DNA of 64,000 nucleotides from Dendrocalamus latiflorus (lineage: Eukaryota > Streptophyta > Magnoliopsida > Poales > Poaceae). This document shows, piece by piece, positions 20,591 through 31,865 of the stretch. Location: NCBI GenBank assembly GCA_017311315.1, contig CM029617.1, positions 5,717,820 to 5,781,819 on the forward strand. The letters are read 5' to 3'. A model generated the notes under the pieces. The model saw only the letters and a list, made by a program, of their open reading frames with translations. It was not told the DNA's origin and did not search any database. Every line of letters starts with the position of its first letter. The first letter of the stretch is position 1. Position numbers and translations under genes: made by a program.

Positions 20591-22056
20591 GATCTGTGTC
20601 GTTCCCTTCACGCCGAGGAACTCCCTCGAGCCACCGGAGGTGGTACCCCTCTCCACGCAGAGTGCGCCGCAGCGCGATTTTGGCTGCGTTTTCCCCAACA
20701 TAGCCCCAGATTCGATTATAGAAATTTAGTACGGCTGGCTGGGTAAACCGGATGGTGTCAGACATTACCTCGGGTTCAGCCGGCAGATCCAGCTGAGAGT
20801 CTGCCAAATCGCCGACGTGCCCACACCCCCGGGCGCGCAGTAAGGCGAGGGCGAAAGAGGCACCCATGAAGCCGCAAGTGATCGCCGAAGGACTTGGCAC
20901 CACAGAGAGCAAGGCCCGAGCCCTCTTCGATCCGCTCGAGCGTCTCCGTCAGGTTTTTAGGGCCATGCGTAACTTCTAGTACGTCGACGACGAGGTCCCG
21001 GAGGGCCCCCTCCAACGCCTCCATCGCCCTCCATGCTGCCATGGAGACATTGTCCAGGACCTCGGTCCTCTCTGCAAGGGATGCGGCGAGCTGGGTCTTC
21101 TCCTTCTCCAGTGTGGCGATTTGCTAAAAAAAGGCGATACGCTCCTCCGTCGCAGCGCGCTGGACCTCCTCTGTGGCACATCGCGCCGCTGCCACGGCCT
21201 CCTCCGCGCCGGAAGCTATCATCGCCTTTTCTGCCTCCAGCCTGCGGATTTGCTCATCCTTGGCAGTGTGAACATCATCTGCAGCATGAAGTTCACTCTG
21301 CAGCGCTCTCCGCTCGCGAACACGAGTCTCCTCCTAGGCTTGGCTGAGGGCAAGGGTCTAGGAAAGACCACGCGAGTTAGAACGACCTCAAACAAGTGAC
21401 ACAGGCCATAAACCGCTTACCCTTATCTTCGAAGCACCCAACGCGAGCGCCAGAAGGTCTCCCCTGCATGTCGCCAGTGCTGGCACATCCAAGCTGCTGC
21501 CGACGCGCTCTGCGGCCTGGCTAAGAACACGAAGCATCTCCGATCGCGGGATGAAGTCAAAGGTGATGGGCCTCGGCCCAGCAGCTTCCGCACTGTCCTG
21601 CATAGCAAGGTCGATGACTTCGCGTGTACCTCCGTTGCTCGATCCTTGACCGCGTCCGGGAGACCTCGTCTCGCCTGATGTCGACAGCGGAATGAGCAAG
21701 CAAATCGGAGAGAGTTTCGCGAAGTCATGAGAGGAAAAGGAATCGCGCCTACCTTCAACACCCTCTGCCAAGGTACGGGAGGGTGCCCGCGCAGCTTCCA
21801 TACGGGGAACGGGGGCTTCGTTGGCCCGAGGAGCGGCGCCTTCTCCCCCAGCCTCGCCGACATCTTCACAGGGCACCAGGATCCCAGCGATCGCGCCAGC
21901 AACCCCGAATCGCCCACTTGCAGGCGGAGACGACTGTACCTGGGGGCTCTTCGCCCTTGGGGACGTGGCGACCCTTCTTCAGCCGCTCCGATCGTGGGTG
22001 GCAAATCCCCGATGGCCGTCGCAGGCAACAGTCCCTCGGTGGTCGTTGCTGGTGGC
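20583..22056 (-). pseudogene. Antisense gene of Tat3, C-terminal part (coiled coil)
   Basis: Minus-strand continuation of the gene starting at 26079, separated from it by the LTR at 22057-25109. From 22028 to about 21740 it reads a Pro/Arg-rich segment. A splice-like GTAGGCGCG near 21749 begins an intron-like stretch. From about 21345 to 20960 it is strongly alpha-helical with heptad spacing (DEQIRRLEAEKAMIAS, ATLEKEKTQLAASLAERTEV), a predicted coiled coil with one stop at about 21125. The C-terminal block includes FTQPAVLNFYNRIWGYVGEN. A stop follows at 20583. Coiled coils suggest self-association or partner binding; the actual role is unknown. Confidence 0.65.
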
Positions 22057-25000
22057 TGACATGCGTCATTTTTATATATGTTTACGTGTCATTTTACCCC
22101 ATTATTTTTCGCATTTCGAGATCATTAATCATCATTTACTCGTTTTTCCATATTTAATTGCTCAAAATGGACCATTTTACATTCTTTTGTACTTTTCCGC
22201 AGGCCGGCGCGATCTAGGCGCATAAATGACAAATCTGGACTGCTCCGTACAGATGTACGCGTCAACACGATTGCGTAGGATCTTTCTGCGATGAAATCAG
22301 TGCTCAGAAGGGCTGGAATGGGAGAAATTACATTGGAAAAGGACCTAATTGTAAACCCTAAAAAATTGGGAGGAAAAAATTGCAAAAGACCAAAATCCCC
22401 ATCTCCACCAAAAACCCTAGCCACCATGGATCCCAAACCGAGCCTGGCACTTCTTCTCCCATGGCCCCCTCGTGCTTTCCTCCCCCTTCTCTAGCTTCGG
22501 CCGACGGCGAGGCCAGGCCGGCTCGCCACCGCACCACCAAACCCCGCGCCACCATCTCTCCGCCCCTTTCTTCTTCCCCTCTGCCGTTCCTTCTCCCCAC
22601 TCAAGCGCCGCCATCCATCTTCTCCCCTCTCCTCCCTCAGCACCACCGCCCGCCTCGGTCACCTCTCCCTCCACCGTCTCTCGGCCGCCCCTGTTGCGCC
22701 CCCCTTCCCCGCTACACCCTCTACACCACCGCCGCTTCTCCTTCTCCCCTTTCACCGCCTTCCATCGCCGCCACTTCTTCTTTTGGCGCCGCCACTCCCC
22801 TTTCACACATGTGCCTCTCTTCTCCACGCCGCTCTTCCCTTCCACCTCCTCTACCCGGCGCTACCTTCTCCAACCTCACCTTCCCCGGCGCCATCTCCTT
22901 CTCCCTCTCCCTCTGGTGCGCAGCTTCCTCTTCCACCGCTCCGTCCTCTTCCCGTCGCCTCCCTTTCTCCACTCCCCTTCACCTCTGCCGCGTCGTCCCC
23001 CTTCTGCCACTCCTCTCCCCGCCTTCTCCTCTCCTCCACCAGATCCCTCTTCTCCGGCCTCCCCTCCATCTCCTCCATCGCGCCTCTCCCTCCGGCGCTA
23101 TCGCGCCACCACTCACCACAGAGCGCCGCCGCCTTCATCTGCCCCTCCACCAGATCCACCGCCCGCCGCCGATCTCCATCTCACCGGCGACCTCTCCACG
23201 GCAGTCATCTTCGGCGCCGCCATCCCGACGCCAACACCGGCGACATCTCCACCGACGCCCGCAACCCCGACGTCGATGCCAGCTGCTTCTTCCCCGAGTC
23301 CATCTTCTTCACATCGACTACCCCTACTTCCTCAACGGCGGCGCCGACAACTCCTCCCGCGTGCTTCACCTTCTTCCTCATCGGTTGTCTAACTTCTTCC
23401 CCCTTTATTTCTTTGGTTCTTAATTATTGTTCACTACTGTTAAGTACCATTTGCACTGTGAATGTTAACTTGTGATGTGAACTGTGATTTTGATTTGTGG
23501 ATGATGATGGATATGGATATTGGTTTAGCTCTGATTTTGCTAGTTATTCATCTATCAGTGCTTGTGGTGATATGATCTTGCGTTAGTCATCTAATTGCTA
23601 TCTGTGATCAGTGTCTGTTGTTGAGTAGTCTCTATTTAGTTTTTATGTGTTACATGTGTAAGAATTTAAGTTGTGAGTTGTGCTTGTGTTCACTGTAGGC
23701 CCGGTCTGTCGACGTGGCTTGCCGGCCGGGGTAGCGCTCGGGGATGGCGGGCTCGCCGGCGCTCCGGCGGGCTGCGGCCGGCGGCGAGCGGCGCAGGAGG
23801 GAGAGGGGACCGAGGGGAGTGTGGCGGTGGGGCGGGCTTTACTGAGGGTGGCCGGAGTTGAGCCGGCGGCGATGGTGTTCGGGTGGCGACGGGGAGGGGA
23901 CTCCGGTGGCGGAGAGGCGCGGCCGAGGGGCGGAGGACCTTCGCACGGGCTCGGGGAGGCCGAAAGAGGCGACGTCGGGGCGCGAGGAGCTTCGGGGCGG
24001 CCTCAATTCCTCGCCGGAGGAGCTCCAGCGCTTGGAAGTTTGGGCGCACGGCGCGAGGGCGCTACGGTGCTCGGGAGAGGCAAAGGGAGCGGAGGGAGGT
24101 GGGGCGAGGAGAAACGGAGCCGGGGAGGGGTCGGAGGGGGAGGGGAGCGGCGCACATTTCTCGCCGGCGATGGCGCGGGGCGGCGGGAATGGCGGATATT
24201 ACGGGGGACACGGCGCGGGGATGGGGGTGGGATTCGGGCGTGGAAATGGCGGAGGAGGTGGGCGCGTGGGCCAGGGCGCGCGCGGGAGAGAGGAGGGGCG
24301 CCGGGGAAGGCGGGAGCGGGCGCAACGGTCGGCGACGGCGGGAAGAAGGGGAAGGCCGCGCGGGGAAGACGACCCCGACAGGCGGCCCCGGGCGGCAGTG
24401 AGAGAGGGAAGCAGCTAACAGGCGGGGCCCACGGGCAGAGAGACGGAGGCGGAGGGGAGGCGCGCCGACAGGTGGGCCGGGGGCGCGGGGAGAGAGAGTA
24501 GGGAGCGGGGGCGCGCGTGCGTCGGATGGAGATCGGGCGGTGGAGGATGGAAGCGGGGTGGTTGGGCCAGATGGGCCGGCACGAGTGGCGTGGGTTGATC
24601 CCTGCCGTCCACGTGGCGGCCGGAGGGGAGGGGATTTTATTTTTGTTTTTCATTTTTCAGAAAATCCAAGGAAATCCATTTAGCCTCAGAAAAATATAAA
24701 ATAAACTCCAAATATTCCAGAAAAATTCAGAGAACCTTCTGGAGACATTTTGGACTTAAAAAATAATTCCAACTAGTGTTGGTATTTAATTTGTATACTT
24801 TAAAATACTTTTTAATTTCAAAATAGACTTTTAAACTCCAGAAAAATCCAGGAAACCAAATAACAGCCAAATAAATCCAAATAATTAATTTGAATTAGGA
24901 TTTTTATAGAAAATCAAAATATTATTTTATTTAATAATATTTTCAGGTTTTACTTAAAATACTTTTTAAATCCAGCTTTTTTCAAAAACAGAAATTCAGG

Positions 25001-25109
25001 GCAAATCCAAATTTAAGATTTAGGCAACAAAAATACTTATTTTAATTTTAATTTTATTTTAACTAATTTTTTATTTATTTTTATTTTAATAAAAACCTGG
25101 GCTGTTACA
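22057..25109 (-). mobile_element. Long Tekay/Del-like LTR inserted in the Tat3 antisense gene
   Basis: About 3.05 kb. On the minus strand it begins TGTAACAGCCCAGG at 25109 and is AT-rich, then very GC-rich (22400-24600), then ends near TGACGCATGTCA. The antisense gene reads up to both edges, so this is an insertion. The right flank is ATCAT, but neither candidate left boundary (22057 or 22062) gives a matching duplication. The long plus-strand ORFs here (for example 22380-23423 and 23680-24501) are by-products of GC or CT bias and have no domain I recognise. Confidence 0.6.
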
Positions 25110-25159
25110 ATCATCCAGAAGGAATCACGTCATCATACGAACGTGCGCACATCCAACGG

Positions 25160-26079
25160 TTGAGGGACTTACAAGGAGCGGAGGGTCGTAGGAGGCAGGA
25201 AACAGTCAGATGGACGCCGTCCTTCCGGATACTGCCCTGCACATCGTACTGCCACCGACCAGAGAGTGGCGATGCCCCATACATGGTAAACTCCTCGGCA
25301 AGGTCACGCATGTTGAACCGGCGGGTGATACTGGCAAGCCTCCGCGCCTTCTGCGCGTCGTCCGACATCGGCTCCATGTCCGGTGAGCTGTTGAATGATA
25401 TTGGCTGTCCTCGGCATGACAAGCCGCTCTTGCTCGTCACGAGGTAGTAAAACCACCGGCGCGTCCAACCAGACTCCCATTTCCCTCGCGTGGCCCAAGC
25501 AGAAAAGAGCCCCGCGCATGCCTTCCTCAGCACGAAGTTGACGCTGCCGAAGTTGATGCCCTCGAGCTTCTTCGGCTGACAGCACGCATTGTGCAGAATA
25601 GCGAACAGGCTTGCACTGGGACGGCGACCCTCTGTTCGCAGTGCCTAGGCGAACACAGCCAGGCGGACTATCGCACTGGGGGTCAGCTGCGCCAGCTCCA
25701 GCCCATACGCCCGCAAGACCTCGCCGACGAAGAGGGTCGAGGGCATCCGCAGCCCGGCATCGAAGAATGAGACAAAGACAATAGCTTCCGTCTCCGCCGG
25801 TCGTGGTTCCGTCTCGGTGGGGCCGGGTAGACGAGCCCGGTCACGTTCCGCAATCTTCCCCTCTCGGATGAGTCGCTGGAGCATCTCTTCAGTAACGCGG
25901 CTTCGCCCCAACACGTGGGAGCAGCGGCCTCCCGAGTGCTCCATGGCGTCCCACCGCTTGTTGACGTGCGATCTTCCTCGCACCACCAACGAGTACTCCC
26001 CCGAGGGAGGCAACAGATCGTACCAGTCAGATGAGGTGCTGCCGCTGAGCCGGGGAGCGGGATCGTCGCGGCAAGCCAT
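25160..26079 (-). pseudogene. Antisense gene of Tat3, N-terminal part
   Basis: Starts at ATG 26079 (MACRDDPAPRLS) and matches the Tat1 ORF: GLELAQLTPSAIVRLAVF, a WTRRWFYY block and FNMRDLAEEFTMYG. One in-frame TAG at 25647-25645 stands where Tat1 has Trp. The conserved domain ends near 25160, followed by a GTAAGT donor-like site, and the LTR insertion begins at 25109. A TATA-like AGCTTTATAAGG sits at 26199-26210. Confidence 0.75.
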
Positions 26080-26198
26080 TCCTTTCCAAGATAGGGCGCT
26101 AAAACGGCAGGAGCAGGAGTGGGTTGCGCGGGCAGAAGAAGAAAGAAGACAGACCGGAATGGCCAATGCAAAGGAGCATACCTATGCTGACGGTGATG

Positions 26199-26210
26199 CC
26201 TTATAAAGCT
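26199..26210 (-). promoter_or_regulatory. TATA-like box of Tat3 antisense gene
   Basis: Minus strand AGCTTTATAAGG, about 125 bp from the ATG. Its position is comparable to the box in Tat4. Confidence 0.45.
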
Positions 26211-26881
26211 GGCTCAACCCCCCCCCCACCAGCGGTTCAGCTACCCACGACCGAGAAGTGCAACCGCTGGCAACTGGGGGCGCACGCGGGTAGGTGGGCA
26301 GACGGCGCACGACACGCCCATGGCACCCAGCCACGTGACCCGCCCTTCTAGGGAAGGGGCGAACGGCCGCAGTCGTGCGACCGCTGACAGCCCACGATGC
26401 GCCAATCATGGCCCGCCGCGTGTACACCCCAAGTGGGAAAGCACGTACGGCTGCAGCAGCCTGCTCCTGCCATCCCAGGGGTCAGCGTGATTTGAAGAGC
26501 CATTAAAGCGCACCACCAGACTACGGAGCCGCACCCACTTCGCGCCCACAAAAAGCCATCGGCGCGAGGTCCGCCTCCGCTCTAACTTCGCCTCCGCAGC
26601 CCAAAGAACCCGCGGCTAAGCGCGGCCCGGGCATCTACCGACCCCACCAAACTGGACACAACTTCGACCCCGACTCCGACTCCTACGCCGACGTCGCCCT
26701 GTGGACGGCGAAGACTTCACCAACCCGCCCAGCGCCATACCCTCGCGGCAAGACGAACACTACACCAAGCAGTAAGGCTCTGCCGAACGTTGGGAAAGCT
26801 CATAGGCCGCAGGGACGGAGGGGGCCAAAGGGCTCGGCAACATGGCTTTGCCCCGTGAAGCCCTTCACCATGAGAGGCTCC
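26211..26881. other. Tat3 non-coding region before 3' LTR
   Basis: No gene seen. The last about 100 bases (GCAGGGACGGAGGGGGCCAA to CACCATGAGAGGCTCC) are shared by all Tat copies. They must include the polypurine priming region, but I cannot place it exactly. Confidence 0.5.
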
Positions 26882-27132
26882 TGTTGTAGGGGTGGCCCCC
26901 ACCTGAGCCCAGCAGGCCTGTTAGAGGAATGTAAGGCCCAAAATGGGACATGTGTAATGACATAAGTGCCCCTAAGGGGAATACTCGGATGTAAGGGTAT
27001 AATTGTAAAAGCACTCCCCATGTGGACATATATACAACACAGGCCATGGGGAGAAACCCTAGGCCATTGCTCACCTAACTCTCCACTACCATACTCTCTC
27101 TCTCTCTCTCTGTTTGGTCTGTAACCACAACA
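26882..27132 (+). repeat. 3' LTR of Tat3
   Basis: 251 bp; same termini as the 5' LTR and followed directly by the GGTGT duplication. Confidence 0.92.
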
Positions 27133-27137
27133 GGTGT

Positions 27138-28391
27138 CATAACTCAACTTGAACTAAAAGTGCATCACATGTTGAGGGGGAGCTGGATTTTCTTGCATCG
27201 CATTTCTGCATTTTGCATTGTAATATAACTACATGGAGCCTTGATTATTATCCGTTTATGACATGCTCACAATGCATTACATCTTGCCATGATATGTGCT
27301 TACTTGCTAGATGTATCATGACTTTATATGTGTAGTCTAGTCTGTGCCATATAGGTTGACTAAAAATGCACAACTTAAATTAAATCATGTCATGTTAGTT
27401 CTTGAGATTAGTCTGTTTTTAGTTATTCTCTTATGATTCATGCCATGTCAAATAGGCTGAGTTGAGTCTTGAATCTTTATTGAGCTTTAGATTAAGCTAT
27501 GCTAGTTCCTTTATGAAGCATGAGTTAGTACACATTTTCTACTCTTGAAAATGCAAAAAGATCTCTTTTGTGTGAAAAAAACTGATCTCACCAATTCTTT
27601 CTCATGAGATTGCTTGTCATTGCACTAGGCATGAACTCAAGGGGAGTTTTGGTTGACCAAGATCATCTTCTTAAGCTTCTAGCTTGGAGTGGTCGCATAA
27701 GGCTTTAGATCTAGCACATAACTAAACAAAATTTTTGGTTGGAAGAAACCATGAGTTTCTAAAAGGAAAAACATGACAATTGTGCTAAATTTGCTTAATT
27801 ACACAAAGACCAAGTACTTGAACAAATGTCTCATTCTGGAACTTGTAGCACTCTAACTTGACTCAATACTAGCTTCTTGGTTCCACTTAGAATATTGACA
27901 TGGCGTGCATCATCCTTGGATACCTTTAGCTAGACTATGATCTTGAATGACTTGACATGCTAAGAATTTTATCTAATTTTCAGATTATGACTTATTTGGT
28001 TTAGCTTGATTATACATGTCTTGTCATGATCTTGATAGCTTCTTATGTGTTATGGCTTGGTGTAATACTTCAAAGGTCATTTTGGATAATCTTCATGGCT
28101 CTAATTGCTTAGATTGCATAAACTTTAGCCATTTCATCCAAATCATAATATATTTTCCTCCTTACCTCTTGATGATTTTATTGCCAAAAGGGGGAGAATA
28201 ATGGAGAAAAAGCCATTTCAAAGGATATTTTCTGGAGCTTTGGAGAAAAATTTGCTCTTTCTATTTTTGCTCCTTCTGTCAACATGGTCTTGAGTCTTTT
28301 TGTTCTTTCTTTTAGACCATGTATGACTTTCAAAACAAACTCAACTTTATACTTTTTCTGTGTTGGTCAATATACTCATCAAGGGGGAGAT
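27138..28391 (+). mobile_element. Sirevirus-like element, 3' internal non-coding region
   Basis: AT-rich, without coding potential, and marked by purine runs: TTGAGGGGGAGCTGG at about 27172, AAAAGGGGGAGAATAATGG at about 28186 and CAAGGGGGAGAT at 28379-28391 next to the LTR. Repeated polypurine tracts upstream of the 3' LTR are a known Sirevirus trait, so the assignment is inferred. Pol and the 5' LTR are absent. Confidence 0.6.
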
Positions 28392-30520
28392 TGAGAGACC
28401 ATGTGGAGGTGACCCCGTGTGTGTGATGAGTAATTGATGTATGTTCTGGAAAGTTTGAGTTTGGTTTGTGTGGTTCGTGCCATGTCGTTGCATGGTGCAG
28501 TCGGCTTCGGTCGGACCTGGTCGAACTTGGTCGAAGTGCTTGGACGCTTATTCTTCTGTTCGACCGGTTTGGGCTATTTCATGCTTAAGTGTTTAAGTGA
28601 TTACATTATTTTGAGCAGTGCTATGTGATGTTTTCTTGTCTGTGATGGCTGCAGGACTTTGAGGCGGAGTTGTGGCGAGGCACGGGATGACCGGACTAGG
28701 CACAGGCGGTGCTAAGGTCGGAGCGGTCAGGATGTGCCGAAGATGGCGAGGACTCGAAGTGGTTGCAAGGCGTGGACAACAAGAAAAGAGGAAGCTTCTG
28801 GGAAGGAGCGTGAGGGGCAATTCGGTAAAATTGACTCAGGCTCATGGAAGTGGATGCGGTTCGAGTTAATGGATAAAGCGCAGAGTAGTTGGTGCTGTTG
28901 GGTAAAGGGTCATGCAAACCCGGTAGTAGAGGCTATAAATAGAGAGAGTGCTCTCTAGTGCAATGTGAGAAAAATAGAAGGTGTGAGGGTTTTGTTTGTC
29001 TTCTTCCTCTTCATTCTGATGGGAAGTGTGTTATGGAGTTGTAGTGTCTTGTGGTTTTCATTTGTGTGTGTTGCTCTGTGAGAGAGTTGGCATGAACTGG
29101 ATGTAATCTCTAGCATTCTATATTCGTTCATGTCTCTGTATGAATCTGAGATGCCTTTTGTTTGAGATTATTTGATTTTCAATCACTTCGTGTGTTTTGG
29201 TTTTGTCCTCTGCTCTTCCCTTCTTCTTTTGGTTGATCAGAGTTTCTTGGTTGAAGAAGCTGCAAAAACCTATGCTTTGAACTGGAAATCATCTCAAAAG
29301 CCTCATGGCTTGTTTATTTCCAAAAGTAAAAACTTCTTTAGCAGCATCCTCTCTAAAAGATTGCTCGTCCAAGATTTCCTCTATTTTTCGCGTTTCTAGG
29401 GTTCACTATTTCGGTAAGCAGAGTTTTTCGTTTTCTTGATGCTGTGGTGAAGAGTAGGCTGAGCTCTATGTTTTCTTGGTCCAGGGTTATTCCCTAATTG
29501 AGATCCAAAAGGCTCATGATCAATTGATATGAAATTCTCAAGCTTTCATCATTTGATCTCAATCTCTATTCTTCGGTTTTCATGTTCAGAATTTCATTCT
29601 TCTCATTATTTTCTGCTATTAACCGAACTCCTCTTTCTTCTATGATTTTGCTTCCTGAGAGTGAGTTTGATATTCTGTTTGTTATCTTGTTTCCTTATCC
29701 TGAGAAGAGCAGCTCGCATTCTCCAAGATCTATGTTTCTCGGGTGTCTACAGTAAATACATTGCCCATAGTTTTCAGACAGCCACTGCAGTCGACAGACT
29801 GCCTCTTCTCTTTTGGCCTTGATCACTTTTCTTTTGCTTTTCTTCTTGCTTTCAGTTGCAGTCCCTTTCTCAGTTTTTCGGCAGCTTCTTTAGCCTTCTT
29901 TCTGGTTTTGGTTGGCTGCTCTGTTTGTTGTCTGCAGTCAGTTTTCAGTTGGCTTTCTCAGACAGTTGGTTTTCTTCGTCAGTTCTCATTTTAGGTCTGC
30001 TGCTCGGCTGCTGTTCCAGTTTTCAGCACTTCTTCTTTTTCTCTATTCGGTCTACTGCAGTTTCTACACAGCAAATAGGTTTCTGTCTGCTGTAGCTACT
30101 GCATTCGGCATTTCATCTGTATTTACTGTGCTCCAATTTTCAGACTGCAGTTGCTGCAGTTTTCTATGTTCAGTTTTGAGAGTCTGCAGTCAGTGTTCTC
30201 TTAAATCCTTTCGACCAGTTCAGTGTTTAAAGCTTGGCTAGTTTTCTTTGCAGTTTTTAGTTCTTGTTTTCGGAAAATTTTTTGTGTTCTATGTTCTTTC
30301 TTTTTGTCTCTAGTAAGCACTCAACATGCTGCTTCGTAGCCTTTTCGGCCAAACCTGTTTTTAGCTCCTTTGTCGATAGGATTCTGGCTTTTTAGTAAGC
30401 ATCCATCTTCTATCTTCGTAGCTTTTGTAGCTATTGGAGAAGAAGTTTGTGTGAATACTTGGGGTGGGTTTTGAAGGCACCATTAACCCCCCCCCCTTTG
30501 TTACCGTTTCCGATCCTACA
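28392..30520 (+). repeat. 3' LTR of Sirevirus-like copia element
   Basis: 2129 bp, beginning TGAGAGACCATGTGGAGGTG after the purine tract and ending CCGTTTCCGATCCTACA. Both ends match the solo LTR at 14089-15797. GCTATAAATAGAGAG near 28931 is a good TATA box. From about 29740 to 30240 the LTR is rich in CTGCAG and TTTCAG motifs. Confidence 0.8.
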
Positions 30521-30589
30521 AACCCACAGGTGTGATGCCGGGGTTCTAGTGTGCAAGCATGCATTGCAATGTACGCGCCCCCCTTTTTA

Positions 30590-31729
30590 TGAATAAAGTG
30601 GAAATTGCCCCATGTTCTGACTGCATGCATCGCTGTGCTCCGGGCAGCTGCTTAATAGGGACCGGTTGCTAGTCTCTGACCTCATGACCCGACGGCGCCT
30701 TCGGCACTGGCGATGGGCTGAGGATTCGCTGGACTTTTGGTTAGCCCAGGCTTTGGCGACCGTGCGCTCCGCGTCTTCCAGGAGGAACCCTATACGACAA
30801 GGTGAAGTGGAGTAACAAAAAAACCGAGGACCCCCCTCACAAAGCTTACGAGGTTTGGAGGGTCTTGGCAGCGAGGATACGGACGGCCGGATGCCATCGT
30901 GCCGGAGGCCCCCATCGGAAAGTGGCGCCACTCCATACATGACGAACTCCTCAGCAAGGTCACGCGTGTTGAACCGCAGGGCGATTCCCACAAGCCTCCG
31001 TGCTCTCCGCTTGTCCTCGTCGTCGAGGGGCACGCTCGACGAGGTGTTGAACAATATTGGCTGGCCTGTGCACTCGAGGCCACTGCCGCTCGCCACACGG
31101 ATGTGGAACCACCGCTTCATCTAGTGTGACTCCCACTTCACCCGCGTGGAGTTGGCAGGGAAGATTTGCAAGCATTGGGGCCGCAGAACGAAGTTGACAC
31201 TGCCAAAGTTCGAGAACGCCCCCTATCTTCTTCGACTGGCATCACGTGTCATGGAGAAACGCGGACAACGAGGAGCTAGGCCACCAGGACTCCGTCTGCA
31301 GTACCCAGCTATAAACAGGCAGGCTATCGCGTTCGGAGTCAGCTGCGCCAGCTCCAGCCCGAAGGTCCGCAGGACGTCACCGACGATCAGGGCCGCTGGG
31401 ATCCGAAGGCCAGCTTCGAAATAAGCGATGAAGACGATCGCCTCCGACTTCTCTGGGTGTGGCTCCGTCTCATCGCTAGCCGGCAGGTGCACCTCGTGGC
31501 GGTCCAACAGCTTCCCTTCACGTAACAGGGTGCGAATCGTCTCCTCCGTCACGAGAGTTGGGCCTAAGATGCGGGAGCAAGGACCCTCCATCTTCTCCAC
31601 CGCCACCCACCGCTTGTCCATCAGTGATGGCTCGCGACCTTCGAGCGTGTATTCCACCTCGATCGACGACGATCGTCTGGATGAGGCACCACCGCCGGCC
31701 CGATGAGCACGTTCTTCGCCACGGGCCAT
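30590..31729 (-). pseudogene. Antisense gene of Tat4
   Basis: ATG at 31729 (MARGEERAHRAG) gives an open frame through RILGPTLVTEETIRTLL and GLELAQLTPNAIACL to about 31320. It then continues in shifted frames (RLVGIALRFNTRDLAEEF, about 30965). A donor-like GTAAGC near 30846 and a downstream block GFLLEDAERTVAKAWAN fit an exon-intron-exon layout also seen in Tat2. Broken by frameshifts; function unknown. Confidence 0.65.
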
Positions 31730-31855
31730 TGTTCTTCGGGAGCTAGACAGCGACGAGAATGGCGCGACAGCAAAGGGGGCGAGAGCACAGCACGCAAAAG
31801 AGCAAAAGAGTAGAAGGTATGCGAAGCAAAATGCCGGCGCGGTGCCAAAAGGGGG

Positions 31856-31865
31856 TATATAAAGC
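31856..31865 (-). promoter_or_regulatory. TATA-like box of Tat4 antisense gene
   Basis: Minus strand GCTTTATATA about 130 bp upstream of the ATG. Confidence 0.45.

Larger units (their letters stand above)
11802..27132 (+). mobile_element. Tat3: complete Ty3/gypsy Tat-lineage element with nested insertions
   Basis: Two direct LTRs (11802-12048 and 26882-27132) differ by about nine substitutions plus a TC-repeat length change by my count. They are flanked by the 5-bp duplication GGTGT (11797-11801 and 27133-27137). Order: 5' LTR, primer site, gag, protease, RT remnant, RNase H, second RNase H, integrase, two tandem arrays, antisense gene, 3' LTR. Two later LTR insertions, at 14089-15797 and 22057-25109, account for about 4.8 kb. 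The second RNase H after the first is diagnostic of the Tat lineage. The element cannot move on its own: gag and pol are broken. Confidence 0.9.

Noticed and set aside
22380..24653. Several long plus- and minus-strand ORFs up to 347 codons
   Set aside because: They lie in CT-rich and GC-rich parts of an LTR, overlap one another on both strands, and have no recognisable domain.
29740..30240. T-rich ORFs of 80-109 codons
   Set aside because: They lie inside the Sirevirus-type LTR, are low-complexity (Phe, Leu, Ser) and are not supported by any motif.
30521..30535. Target duplication for the Sirevirus-like element
   Set aside because: No matching 5' LTR or left flank exists in the window, so a duplication cannot be claimed.
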